DNA of 36,014 nucleotides from NCBI GenBank assembly GCA_011525015.1, contig WTJC01000042.1:4806-40819 (forward strand), in the 5' to 3' direction. Position numbers and translations under genes: made by a program. Source of the stretch: Flavobacteriales bacterium. Its GTDB lineage: Bacteria; Bacteroidota; Bacteroidia; Flavobacteriales; Flavobacteriaceae. Under the pieces are notes generated by a model. The model did no database searches. It was not told where the DNA came from and worked only from the letters and a program-made list of their open reading frames with translations. This document shows, in pieces, positions 7,827 to 15,977 of this stretch; position 1 is the stretch's first letter, and each line of letters begins with the position of its first letter.

Positions 7827-8348
7827 TTATTCTTGCTCCTCTCTAAACCAAGAAGCGTAAGTTTTATAATTATTGGCGATTCGTTCTATTTCGTGTTTTT
7901 GGAGGTCAGGGCTGACTTCACCTATTTTTTTTGCAGGAATTCCAGCGTAAATTGAACCCGAAGATACTCGAGTACCCTTAGTCAATACCGCTCCTGCAGC
8001 AATGATTGATTTAGATTCTACAATACAATCATCCATCACAATACTGCCCATACCAATTAAAACCTTGTCTTCTATCGTACAGCCGTGTACAATGGCGTTA
8101 TGGCCGACTGAAACAAAATTACCTATGGTTGTAGGAGATTTTTCAAACGTACAATGCACGACAGCATTGTCTTGAATATTCACTGAATCACCGAGCTTGA
8201 TAAAGTGTACATCTGCTCTAAGTACGGCGTTGTACCAAATACTGCAGTTTTCTCCCATACTCAGCTGGCCAATTAGGGTGGCATTCTCTGCGACAAAACA
8301 ACTTTCTGGGACCACTGGGGTAAACCCCCGAACACTTTTTATGAGCAT
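7827..8348 (-). CDS. Gamma-class carbonic anhydrase-like protein (YrdA/PaaY type)
   Basis: The 173-residue protein is built of hexapeptide repeats that fold as a left-handed beta-helix and normally form a trimer. Three histidines placed as in the gamma carbonic anhydrase zinc site are seen at about 65 (V-V-H-C), 83 (V-G-H-N) and 88 (I-V-H-G). Family members hydrate CO2 or have lost activity. A supply of bicarbonate would be consistent with its pairing with fabD, since malonyl-CoA synthesis uses bicarbonate; this link is inference. The start is ATG, with a candidate promoter just upstream. Confidence 0.9.
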   Translation of the reverse strand: MLIKSVRGFTPVVPESCFVAENATLIGQLSMGENCSIWYNAVLRADVHFIKLGDSVNIQDNAVVHCTFEKSPTTIGNFVSVGHNAIVHGCTIEDKVLIGMGSIVMDDCIVESKSIIAAGAVLTKGTRVSSGSIYAGIPAKKIGEVSPDLQKHEIERIANNYKTYASWFREEQE

Positions 8349-8368
8349 TGGTGATTAAAATTATGGCA

Positions 8369-8376
8369 CAAATATA
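8369..8376 (-). promoter_or_regulatory. Candidate -7 element for the carbonic anhydrase-fabD pair
   Basis: TATATTTG on the minus strand matches TAnnTTTG, 20 bases upstream of the ATG at 8348. There is no clear TTTG at the usual distance. Confidence 0.35.
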
Positions 8377-8396
8377 CTTAAAGTCTCTAGTGTAGT

Positions 8397-9518
8397 TTAA
8401 TAAAAGGGTGATGCCGAATTGATGGAGTTTTCATAATAGCGCATGCCGTTTCCGCTGAGCTTCATTCCTATGGTGAACTGATGATAAGTTACCCCTGGAA
8501 TTAACAACTCGTTTTGACTGAATTGGCTTTGATAAAAACTGTCGAATGCATTTTGAACACTTAGGGTGTAAGCAAACATCCATTTTGGGGTTTGAAATCC
8601 GAGTAAAAATGAAACTGATGAAAAACTACCTTCGTAAATTTTTGAAAAGTCTACGGTGGTAGTTTCATTAAAGTCTATTTCTCTTACATCATTATTGTCG
8701 TATCCAGGAGCTGTTCTATACGAAAGTGCTCCCCAGATCACATTGGTTTTAATGTAGGTGTAGGCCTTAAAATTTAAATCCAAGGTATAAGGCAAAAATC
8801 TGGGCTTATAGGGAGAATTTTCGGGAATAAAACCTGTTTGAAACATCAGAGAAGGTTCAAATTTAACGGAGTTAGCTCTTCGAACAAGACCTGCTTGTAT
8901 AGCGAATTGAGGCGAGGCACTGTCAAAATCATAGAATCCCGCTCTCTTTGCACTAATGTTGTTGAATATACTATGAATATAAAATCCATTAGCAACAAAG
9001 GAAATCCCTACATCATAGGTCATTCTTCTATCGTCAATTCCTAAAAAGGTGAATCCTGTCTGATCGAAAATACGATAGCGTAGGGCTAAATAATTCATTC
9101 GTACTCCAACAGCTAACCTACGAATAGTTCTAATGTTGTTGCCAAAGAAGAATGCTCTAGACAGACCGGTGGAAACCCTTGAAATAGAAGGAAAATTCCT
9201 TGTATCGTTATATACCGCAAAACTAATTCCTGTTCGATCCCATATGCGATGATGGGCACTCCATTCAAAGGCGGTTGGCAATTCAAAATTGACATCTGCC
9301 GCACCTATAATGTTTAAGTAATCTTTGTTTGCCAATTCTTTGTTGGTAAACATTAGATTTCGGACAGAGAGATGTGCCTGACCTCCAACGGCTAATCCAG
9401 AAATGGCTGGAAAAACCGTATAGTTTTTAGTGGTGAGGTAGTCGCGATTTACTGGGGCATGAAATTGCGGATAAGCTTTAAGCGCACAAAGGACAAGCAC
9501 AAAATATATCCGTTTCAT
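8397..9518 (-). CDS. PorP/SprF-family outer membrane protein
   Basis: A 373-residue beta-barrel-type protein with an N-terminal signal peptide (M-K-R-I-Y-F-V-L-V-L-C-A-L, cleavage near Y-P-Q). It then shows the PorP/SprF pattern: an early segment on gene-product assembly, alternating polar and hydrophobic strands rich in F, Y and N, and a C-terminus ending in an aromatic residue. Family members work with type IX secretion, often pairing with one large secreted adhesin to hold it at the surface. I chose ATG at 9518 rather than the upstream in-frame start at 9548, because it opens directly with the signal peptide and lies just after a -7 element. No adhesin or SprE/PorE-type partner is adjacent. 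Confidence 0.85.
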   Translation of the reverse strand: MKRIYFVLVLCALKAYPQFHAPVNRDYLTTKNYTVFPAISGLAVGGQAHLSVRNLMFTNKELANKDYLNIIGAADVNFELPTAFEWSAHHRIWDRTGISFAVYNDTRNFPSISRVSTGLSRAFFFGNNIRTIRRLAVGVRMNYLALRYRIFDQTGFTFLGIDDRRMTYDVGISFVANGFYIHSIFNNISAKRAGFYDFDSASPQFAIQAGLVRRANSVKFEPSLMFQTGFIPENSPYKPRFLPYTLDLNFKAYTYIKTNVIWGALSYRTAPGYDNNDVREIDFNETTTVDFSKIYEGSFSSVSFLLGFQTPKWMFAYTLSVQNAFDSFYQSQFSQNELLIPGVTYHQFTIGMKLSGNGMRYYENSINSASPFY

Positions 9519-9535
9519 TTGGGAGGAGTTTAAAG

Positions 9536-9543
9536 CAAAGATA
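9536..9543 (-). promoter_or_regulatory. Candidate -7 element for the PorP/SprF gene
   Basis: TATCTTTG on the minus strand matches TAnnTTTG exactly, and its predicted transcription start falls just before the ATG at 9518. This supports that start over the one at 9548. The TTTG half is not evident. Confidence 0.35.
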
Positions 9544-9628
9544 TTCAAGTATTTTTTTGATTTGAAAACTCTGTCGACAATTGTCGAAAAAATGAATTCA
9601 AAAGGTTAAATAGCAAGCCTATAGGCAT

Positions 9629-9636
9629 CATATTTG
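9629..9636 (+). promoter_or_regulatory. Weak candidate -7 element for the NifU-like gene
   Basis: CATATTTG, followed by CACC, matches five of the six fixed positions of TAnnTTTG and lies 24 bases before the ATG at 9661. A perfect TAAATTTG at 9649-9656 is too close to the start codon unless the message is nearly leaderless. Confidence 0.25.
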
Positions 9637-9660
9637 CACCCCTTGATGTAAATTTGCAGC

Positions 9661-10578
9661 ATGGATTACACAATTACAGTAAAAGCTACTGACAAACCCC
9701 AAATACTGAAATTTGAAAGCAATCATTTTTTGGTTAAAGGTCAGTATGAGTACCACAATATTGACGAGGCCAAGAATTCGCCATTGGCAACTGAACTGTT
9801 TTACCTCCCCTTTGTAAAATCGGTATTTATCGCGAGTGATTTTATCGCCATTGCCAAGTACGATATTGCTGAATGGGATGATGTAAAGCATTTATTGGCC
9901 CAAAAACTGGTGGACTACTTAAATGACGAATTAGTGATTGTAGATGAAGGGGATACCAAAAAAGAACAGGCTACTTCGATTTATGTGGAGAGCACCCCTA
10001 ATCCTGAGGTCATGAAGTTTGTGGCCAATAGAAAAATTGTACCCAATTTATTTGAGTTTACCTCTCCCGCCGAGGCCAAGCACGCACCTCTTGCTACAAT
10101 GCTTTTCAATATGCCTTTTGTCAAGCAGGTCTTTTTTGATGAAAATTACATCTCGGTAACCAAAATAAAAGAAATTGAATGGGCTGAAATCCAAGTAGAG
10201 TTAAGAAATCAAATTCAAGATTTTTTAAGCAGTGGACAAGAGGCCGTTGACACCAAAAATCAATCACCAGGGGGTTCTTCTTCTCATACTGAGCAAGAAA
10301 CACCCGCTACTTTGACAGTGCATCCTTCAGCAGAAACAGAGCTGGGTAAAAATATCATATCCATACTTGAAGAATACGTGAAACCTGCTGTGGCCAGTGA
10401 TGGTGGCAATATTCAATTTGAAAAATACGAGCCCGAAACCAAAACAGTTTTCGTGCTTTTACAAGGTGCTTGTGCTGGATGTCCGTCCTCAACCTTTACC
10501 TTAAAAAATGGAATTGAAACCATGTTAAAAAATATGCTTGGAGATCAAATTCAACAAGTCGTAGCTACTAACGGCTAA
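9661..10578 (+). CDS. NifU-like iron-sulphur scaffold with duplicated Nfu N-terminal domain
   Basis: The 305-residue protein has two copies of the Nfu N-terminal domain in tandem (about 1-95 and 104-192). Repeated landmarks are P-x-x-L/M-K-F, a P-L-A-T block and an L-P-F-V-K / M-P-F-V-K block. A Ser/Thr/Gln-rich linker (about 193-225) follows, then a C-terminal NifU domain with the cluster-binding C-A-G-C at 271-274 and P-S-S-T after it. Such proteins assemble or carry 4Fe-4S clusters to target enzymes. The first copy is more diverged than the second. MscS follows after 14 bases, so they may share a message. Confidence 0.92.
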   Translation: MDYTITVKATDKPQILKFESNHFLVKGQYEYHNIDEAKNSPLATELFYLPFVKSVFIASDFIAIAKYDIAEWDDVKHLLAQKLVDYLNDELVIVDEGDTKKEQATSIYVESTPNPEVMKFVANRKIVPNLFEFTSPAEAKHAPLATMLFNMPFVKQVFFDENYISVTKIKEIEWAEIQVELRNQIQDFLSSGQEAVDTKNQSPGGSSSHTEQETPATLTVHPSAETELGKNIISILEEYVKPAVASDGGNIQFEKYEPETKTVFVLLQGACAGCPSSTFTLKNGIETMLKNMLGDQIQQVVATNG

Positions 10579-10592
10579 AACCTCAAACGGAT

Positions 10593-11441
10593 ATGAAAAA
10601 CGAAGTCTCAAAAATATTACAAGATTACCAACGACATTTAGAGTTTGCCATAGAATACCTTTGGATTATTCTACCCAATATTTTCCTTGGATTACTCATA
10701 GCTGTTATTGGCTGGTGGGTCATCAAAATAATCAACCATTGGATTTCTAAATTTTTCAGACTTAGAACCTACGACCCAACTTTGGTTCAGTTCGTTCAAG
10801 ACTTTATAAACTATGCGCTCAAAGTACTGCTCTTTGTGACTGTAATCACCCAATTAGGAGTGAAAACATCTTCATTAATTGCAATCTTAGGAGCTGCAGG
10901 TTTGGCCATTGGTCTGGCACTTCAAGGTTCTCTATCGAATTTTGCAGGAGGTATTTTACTTCTGGTTTTTAAGCCATTCAAGGTGGGTGACTGGATTTCT
11001 GCTCAGGGCACTGAGGGAAGTGTAAAACAGATCACCGTATTTTCGACTAAACTCAACACCTTTGGGAACCAGGAAGTAATCATTCCCAATGGTTCTTTGT
11101 CAAATGGATCCATTGTCAATTACAGTTCAGAGGCCAATCGAAGAGATAATTTTAAAATAGGAATTGGGTATACCAGCGACCTTAAAAAAGCCAAAGAACT
11201 TCTTCTTGAGTTGTGTGAAAATCACGAATTGGTTTTAGACGAACCCGCACCAATGTGTGTAGTCGATGAGCTTGGAGACTTTTCTGTGAATTTGAGTCTC
11301 AGGTATTGGACCAAACGAGAAGATTTTTGGACTGTAAAATTTCACATCATAGAAGCGACGAAACTGGCCTTCGATGCCAATGGAATAGAAATACCATTCC
11401 CTCATCAGGTTATGGTTTCTGAAGAATTTAAAACAGATTAA
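10593..11441 (+). CDS. Small-conductance mechanosensitive channel, MscS family
   Basis: The 282-residue protein has three N-terminal membrane helices. The third is the pore helix, rich in Gly and Ala (G-A-A-G-L-A-I-G-L-A-L-Q-G-S-L), followed by the N-F-A-G-G-I-L-L-L-V-F-K-P-F-K-V-G-D-W motif. A cytoplasmic beta and alpha/beta vestibule completes it, with V-I-I-P-N-G at the usual place. Length matches E. coli MscS (286). It opens under membrane tension to release solutes on osmotic downshock. It ends three bases before the convergent tsaB stop. Confidence 0.94.
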   Translation: MKNEVSKILQDYQRHLEFAIEYLWIILPNIFLGLLIAVIGWWVIKIINHWISKFFRLRTYDPTLVQFVQDFINYALKVLLFVTVITQLGVKTSSLIAILGAAGLAIGLALQGSLSNFAGGILLLVFKPFKVGDWISAQGTEGSVKQITVFSTKLNTFGNQEVIIPNGSLSNGSIVNYSSEANRRDNFKIGIGYTSDLKKAKELLLELCENHELVLDEPAPMCVVDELGDFSVNLSLRYWTKREDFWTVKFHIIEATKLAFDANGIEIPFPHQVMVSEEFKTD

Positions 11442-11443
11442 GC

Positions 11444-12136
11444 TTATTTTTTTGAAGGAATGGCCTGAAAATCTTTGCCATAAAAGGGCTCAAAGTACGC
11501 CAGATCTTCTACCTTATTTTGTTGCAAATACCTTTGGGCAATTTCGCCCATATAACTCGCTAATGGATGCTCATTGTGTTTAAACTCAAGTTGGTCTAAA
11601 GGTCCAAAATTACCAAGTAATTCCTCTGCCTTAATCGATGCGTCACCACAGATGATTATAGGCTTATCAATTGCTTCGAGTTCACTGTAAAATGATTCGT
11701 CAAGAATTTGACTTCGTGTTGGCCATACCGAATTGAAGTTTTCGTCCAATAGCTGTAAAAAAACTTCATCTCTTCTGGCGTCAAACATAGGTAAAACCAA
11801 CTCCTCTTGTCTCATTGAAGCCTTTTGACTATGGGCTAATATCTTCAAACTGTCAATGGCAACTAAGGGAATATCCAAAGCAAAACAAATTCCTTTTGCC
11901 GCAGAAACTCCTATTCTAAGCCCAGTGTATGAACCCGGACCTTTTCCAATAGCTACAGCATCTAAATCAGAAATATCCTTAGCATTTTTTTTCAACAAGC
12001 CCTCAATTTCGGTATGTAACTTTTCACTGTGTACATACTTCTCATCTAGAATATCGACAGTGTCGACCAAATGCTTATGGTTAAACAAGCCAATTGAACA
12101 ACTTTTGGTTGAAGTATCAAAACAAAGAATCGTCAT
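11444..12136 (-). CDS. tsaB: tRNA threonylcarbamoyladenosine biosynthesis protein TsaB
   Basis: The 230-residue ASKHA-fold protein begins M-T-I-L-C-F-D-T-S-T and has the TsaB signature G-K-G-P-G-S-Y-T-G-L-R-I-G at about 64-76. TsaB is an inactive paralogue that dimerises with TsaD and, with TsaE, completes t6A37 in ANN-decoding tRNAs; the partners are not in this window. It is the last gene of a same-strand run, 27 bases after the TolC-family gene, so an essential function may be read from the export operon's promoter. Length is normal. Confidence 0.93.
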   Translation of the reverse strand: MTILCFDTSTKSCSIGLFNHKHLVDTVDILDEKYVHSEKLHTEIEGLLKKNAKDISDLDAVAIGKGPGSYTGLRIGVSAAKGICFALDIPLVAIDSLKILAHSQKASMRQEELVLPMFDARRDEVFLQLLDENFNSVWPTRSQILDESFYSELEAIDKPIIICGDASIKAEELLGNFGPLDQLEFKHNEHPLASYMGEIAQRYLQQNKVEDLAYFEPFYGKDFQAIPSKK

Positions 12137-12163
12137 GAAATTGGGCGTATTTAATGTTAAATA

Positions 12164-13546
12164 CTATTGTAATTCTGCTAAGGGTAATCCAAAGTAAAAC
12201 TCCAATACCTTAAGCCTAAAGATATAATCGTATTTGGTACGAATAACATTAGCTTCAGCATTATCAAGCCTGGCTTGTGCTTGACTGAAATTAAAGGCAT
12301 TCATCAGCCCTACATCAAATCTTTCTTTAGCGTATTGATAGGCTAGTCTTCTTGCTTCAAGTGTCTTTTGTGCTGCTTCATAAGCTTTAGCAAAACTCTT
12401 TACATCAACATAGGCTTGGTTTACGGTATTTTCTAAATCCAATTTAGCCTGTTCGAACTGAAGCTCAGATCTCTTTACATTAATCTCTGCCCTTTTTACA
12501 TTGTTTGAAGTGGAAAAACCATTGAATATCGGTATGTTCAAAGATAGTCCGTAATTGATTCCATCGTTGGTATACAATTGTGTAATGACATCTGGTCTAA
12601 CCAATGAAAAGTCATCGGTTGGGTCTGCAGGATTTTCATTTAAATTAGGCTCTAAACGAAACTGATCACTTGCAAACGTATTGTAATTTAAAAAAGCATT
12701 TAGGGTTGGGTAGAGTTGCCCTTTTACTAATTTGTAATCCTGCTGTGCTAAAGCCACATTAAATTTAGAAACTTGAATGTCATTTCTAAAAGTAAGTGCC
12801 TTGTTAAATATTGATTTTGCTGACTGTTCAAGAATGGTTGAACTTGGTACTTCAAAAGACTCGTCTGCGATATCAAAATTTTCGTAATCGGTGATTTGAA
12901 GTAATTGTGCCAAATTGATTCGAGAAATAATAACACTGTTTTCTGCATTAACCACCTGTTGTTCTTGATTCGCTGCAGTTGCTTCTATTTCTAACAAATC
13001 GCCCCTTGGAACTACTCCTGAAGCTACGAGTTCTTGAGTTCGTTTTAAATCTTGTTCTGTGATTTTGTACTGCGCCTGTGCAACCTTTAAAGACTCTTTG
13101 CTCGAGATTACTCTCAAATAGGCATTGGCGACTGCAAGACTGATATCATCTTTTAAATCTGCAACTCTGTACTGCGTAGCTAATGAATTCAGCTGAGCGC
13201 GCTGAGCCCTTTTAATCGTTCTCAATCCATCGAATATGGTATAGCCGAAGGAAAGACCTGCACTTCCAGATAAAATGGTTCCAATTGTATTGGTTTGTGT
13301 TTGAGGATCTAAGATTAAACCTTTACTCTCATTGAGTGAGATAGATCCGTTAACTCTTGGCAGCATACCTCCTAAGGCATCTTTTTCGGCCAAAGCTGCG
13401 TTCTCAAGATCTAATTCAAACTGCGCTATACTAATATTGTTTTCTAGGGCATACATCACACACTCTAGCAGTCCCATTTTTTTCATTTGAGCCGATGAAG
13501 TGCTGTATATGCAAAGCGATAATAATGCTACTAGTATTTTCTTCAT
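12164..13546 (-). CDS. TolC-family outer membrane efflux protein
   Basis: The 460-residue protein has a signal peptide (M-K-K-I-L-V-A-L-L-S ... S-S-A-Q) and two internally repeated halves of long amphipathic helices plus short beta strands, as in TolC. Typical landmarks are A-N-A-Y-L-R-V near residue 115, N-I-P-I-F-N-G-F in the second half and V-N-Q-A-Y-V-D-V. It should form the trimeric outer membrane duct for the adaptor and ABC pump encoded just upstream (5-base gap to the adaptor gene). Confidence 0.94.
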   Translation of the reverse strand: MKKILVALLSLCIYSTSSAQMKKMGLLECVMYALENNISIAQFELDLENAALAEKDALGGMLPRVNGSISLNESKGLILDPQTQTNTIGTILSGSAGLSFGYTIFDGLRTIKRAQRAQLNSLATQYRVADLKDDISLAVANAYLRVISSKESLKVAQAQYKITEQDLKRTQELVASGVVPRGDLLEIEATAANQEQQVVNAENSVIISRINLAQLLQITDYENFDIADESFEVPSSTILEQSAKSIFNKALTFRNDIQVSKFNVALAQQDYKLVKGQLYPTLNAFLNYNTFASDQFRLEPNLNENPADPTDDFSLVRPDVITQLYTNDGINYGLSLNIPIFNGFSTSNNVKRAEINVKRSELQFEQAKLDLENTVNQAYVDVKSFAKAYEAAQKTLEARRLAYQYAKERFDVGLMNAFNFSQAQARLDNAEANVIRTKYDYIFRLKVLEFYFGLPLAELQ

Positions 13547-13551
13547 AATTA

Positions 13552-14688
13552 TTAATTTGAGACGGTAATTTCTACTTCTTCTTCTCCTATTTTGATAGGT
13601 TCAGTCTTATTCCACTCTTTAATCTTGTCGCTTTCTTCTACTCCACTTAAGACTTCAATATTAATTCCATCTGAGATACCTACTTCTATATCTCTTCTCT
13701 CGAATTGCTGTTCTCCAGTTTCTATCTCAACGTATGGCTTTTCGGTTGTACGATCAAACTGCAAAAGAGCTTCTGGAATGACTAATATGTTTTCTTTACG
13801 TTCTAAAACTAATGAAGCATTCGCACTATAACCCGCACGAACTAAAAACTCATCTCCTACTTCTACATCTCCCTCTATTTTAAATTGAACAGCTCCCGCT
13901 TCTTCTATCCCCTTAGGTGCAATAAATCTTAATTGAGCATCTAATTCTTTGTCTTCTACAGCTCCCAAACTAATCTTTAACGGCATTCCTACGGCTAACT
14001 TACCTACCTCTCCTTCATCAACTTTTCCTTCAAAAACCATGTTTTTCAAATCTGCAATTGTCGCTATAGTTGTTCCAGCATTAAAGTTATTTGCTTGAAT
14101 CACCTGATATCCTTTCTCGACAGGAATCTCGAGAATAGTTCCATCAACAGTAGCTCTGATGTTTGTGTTTGCTGAAGAAGAACCCCCTGCTGACCCTAGT
14201 CTTATGATTTGATAATCAGCTTTAGCGTTTTGAAGCTCTTGTTTAGCTCTTTCATAAGACAACTGAAGATTAATAAAATCTTGATTAGAAATCACTCCTT
14301 TATCAAAAAGAGCTTTGTTGCGTTCATATTCAATTTTAGAATTATTCAAAACCAATTCTGCATTTCGAACTCGACCTTGAGAAGAATTAAGCGCTTGCTC
14401 GTTGGGTACAACTTTAATGACGGCTATCAATTCTCCTGCAACTACCTGGTCTCCTTCTTCCTTGAGAATTTTATCTACAATACCTGAAATCTGCGGCTTG
14501 ATCTCAACCTCATCTTCTGGTACTACCTTTCCTGTGGCCACAGTCTTTTGTTCAATAGTTCCGTAAAACGGACTATAGGTATCATATGTTATAGCAGCTT
14601 TACTATTGGATTTTACAAAAAAGGCTCCTGCCCATAAAACTCCAATTACTACGACCATTATTAAAGTCCATCTTAAAATTACTTTCAT
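13552..14688 (-). CDS. Periplasmic adaptor (membrane fusion) protein, MacA/HlyD type
   Basis: The 378-residue protein is anchored by one N-terminal helix (about 7-25). It has biotinyl-lipoyl-like halves on either side of a helical hairpin (roughly 85-165, with N-A-E-L-V-L-N-N-S and L-S-Y-E-R-A-K-Q-E-L), then a beta barrel (D-E-G-E-V-G-K-L-A-V-G) and a membrane-proximal domain. It bridges the inner membrane ABC permeases and the TolC-family duct. The short hairpin fits a MacA-like adaptor. It sits between the second permease gene (23-base gap) and the TolC gene. Confidence 0.92.
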   Translation of the reverse strand: MKVILRWTLIMVVVIGVLWAGAFFVKSNSKAAITYDTYSPFYGTIEQKTVATGKVVPEDEVEIKPQISGIVDKILKEEGDQVVAGELIAVIKVVPNEQALNSSQGRVRNAELVLNNSKIEYERNKALFDKGVISNQDFINLQLSYERAKQELQNAKADYQIIRLGSAGGSSSANTNIRATVDGTILEIPVEKGYQVIQANNFNAGTTIATIADLKNMVFEGKVDEGEVGKLAVGMPLKISLGAVEDKELDAQLRFIAPKGIEEAGAVQFKIEGDVEVGDEFLVRAGYSANASLVLERKENILVIPEALLQFDRTTEKPYVEIETGEQQFERRDIEVGISDGINIEVLSGVEESDKIKEWNKTEPIKIGEEEVEITVSN

Positions 14689-14711
14689 CTTATTCTAGTT
14701 CTAAACGTTAA

Positions 14712-15977
14712 TTATTCTTCTCTTAATGCCTCAATAGGCTTTATACTCACCGCCCTTTGAGCCGGTATTAATCCAATTAGTGTTCCTAAAAAAACCATCA
14801 AAAACAATGCACCAACCACATATTGAATCTCAACGGTTGGATTGGTATATGGAAAATCGGTGTCAAGCGTGTAATAGTTAAGTGTGCTTAAGGCCATAGC
14901 CCCTAGCACAATACCCACAATACCGGATATGACAGTCAGAAAAACACTCTCTAATAAAATTAAATTTCGCACCTCTGCAGGAGTTGCTCCTAGAGCTCTT
15001 CGCACCCCTAATTCTTTAGTTCTCTCCTTTACAGAAATCAGAAGTATATTTCCAATTCCAACTACTCCAGCTAGAATGGTGGCGATTCCGATAATTAAAG
15101 ACAAGAAACTAAGCCCATTAGCAAACCCCATAATCTGTCCGAATACTTCACCCAAATTAAAAGAGGCGAAAGCACGTTCATCTGTTGGATCTACCTTATG
15201 AATTGCTTTTAAAACGGCTTTTACGTCTTTCTCTACTTGAATTACATCAGCATCGTCGTAGGCGGCAATGGCCATAAAGCCTATTTTCTCTCCTGTATTG
15301 TACAACTTCTTAAAGGTGGAAAAGGGAATAAATACATCACTATCATTCTCAAATCCTCCTCCAGGAACAAACTTGTGAATACCTACCACCTTAAAATAGA
15401 CATTGTCAATCCTTATGTACTCTCCTATAGGGTTTTCATCAGCATCAAAGAGTTCTTTTTGAGTGCGCTCTCCGATGACACAAACCTTTCTCGACATTTC
15501 AATATCCTTCTCATTGATGTATCGACCACCCTGATAAATTTCTTTGGTGGCAATTTTTGTGTATTCTGGATAATCACCATATACGGCGTAATTACCTGTG
15601 TTTTGACCTCTTACCACCAAGGCAGGAGAACCTCCAAAAATACCTTTTACAATTCGAGGAGCTATAATATCTATTTCTGCAATTCGCTTTTTTAAAGTTT
15701 CAACATCGCTTAAAGTGATACTTAATCTTCTGCCGGTCTTATATCCGCCATAAGGTTTAGAGGTGGACTGTGCAAAGACAAAAAGACTGTTCTTAGCTAC
15801 ACTTTCGAATGCTCTTTCAAAACCGTTGTCTAATCCTTTTGCAGCTCCAGACATTGCGATGTAAACAAAAATCCCCCATAGAACACCAACAACCGTTAAT
15901 CCTGTTCGGATTTTGTTTTTTCCGATCGAACTAAAGATTTCTTGCCAAGTATCTCTTTGTAATAAAAAGCTTATCAT
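14712..15977 (-). CDS. ABC transporter permease, MacB/FtsX type (second of two)
   Basis: The 421-residue protein has the MacB plan: a short cytoplasmic start (R-D-T-W-Q-E-I-F), helix 1 near 25-45, a large periplasmic MacB-PCD domain to about residue 280, then three C-terminal helices. K-E-R-T-K-E-L-G-V-R-R-A-L-G-A-T-P, the FtsX coupling motif, lies between helices 2 and 3. It ends with P-I-E-A-L-R-E-E. It starts immediately after the stop of the first permease (no gap) and the two are paralogues, so they probably form a heterodimer with one shared ATPase. Confidence 0.93.
   Translation of the reverse strand: MISFLLQRDTWQEIFSSIGKNKIRTGLTVVGVLWGIFVYIAMSGAAKGLDNGFERAFESVAKNSLFVFAQSTSKPYGGYKTGRRLSITLSDVETLKKRIAEIDIIAPRIVKGIFGGSPALVVRGQNTGNYAVYGDYPEYTKIATKEIYQGGRYINEKDIEMSRKVCVIGERTQKELFDADENPIGEYIRIDNVYFKVVGIHKFVPGGGFENDSDVFIPFSTFKKLYNTGEKIGFMAIAAYDDADVIQVEKDVKAVLKAIHKVDPTDERAFASFNLGEVFGQIMGFANGLSFLSLIIGIATILAGVVGIGNILLISVKERTKELGVRRALGATPAEVRNLILLESVFLTVISGIVGIVLGAMALSTLNYYTLDTDFPYTNPTVEIQYVVGALFLMVFLGTLIGLIPAQRAVSIKPIEALREE

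Noticed and set aside
9519-9548. Earlier start for the PorP/SprF gene
   Set aside because: It would put 10 residues before a clear signal peptide and overlap the -7 box at 9536-9543.
15237-15695. Open frame of 152 codons on the plus strand
   Set aside because: It lies entirely antisense to the ABC permease gene, and its product has no recognisable domain; it is a shadow frame.
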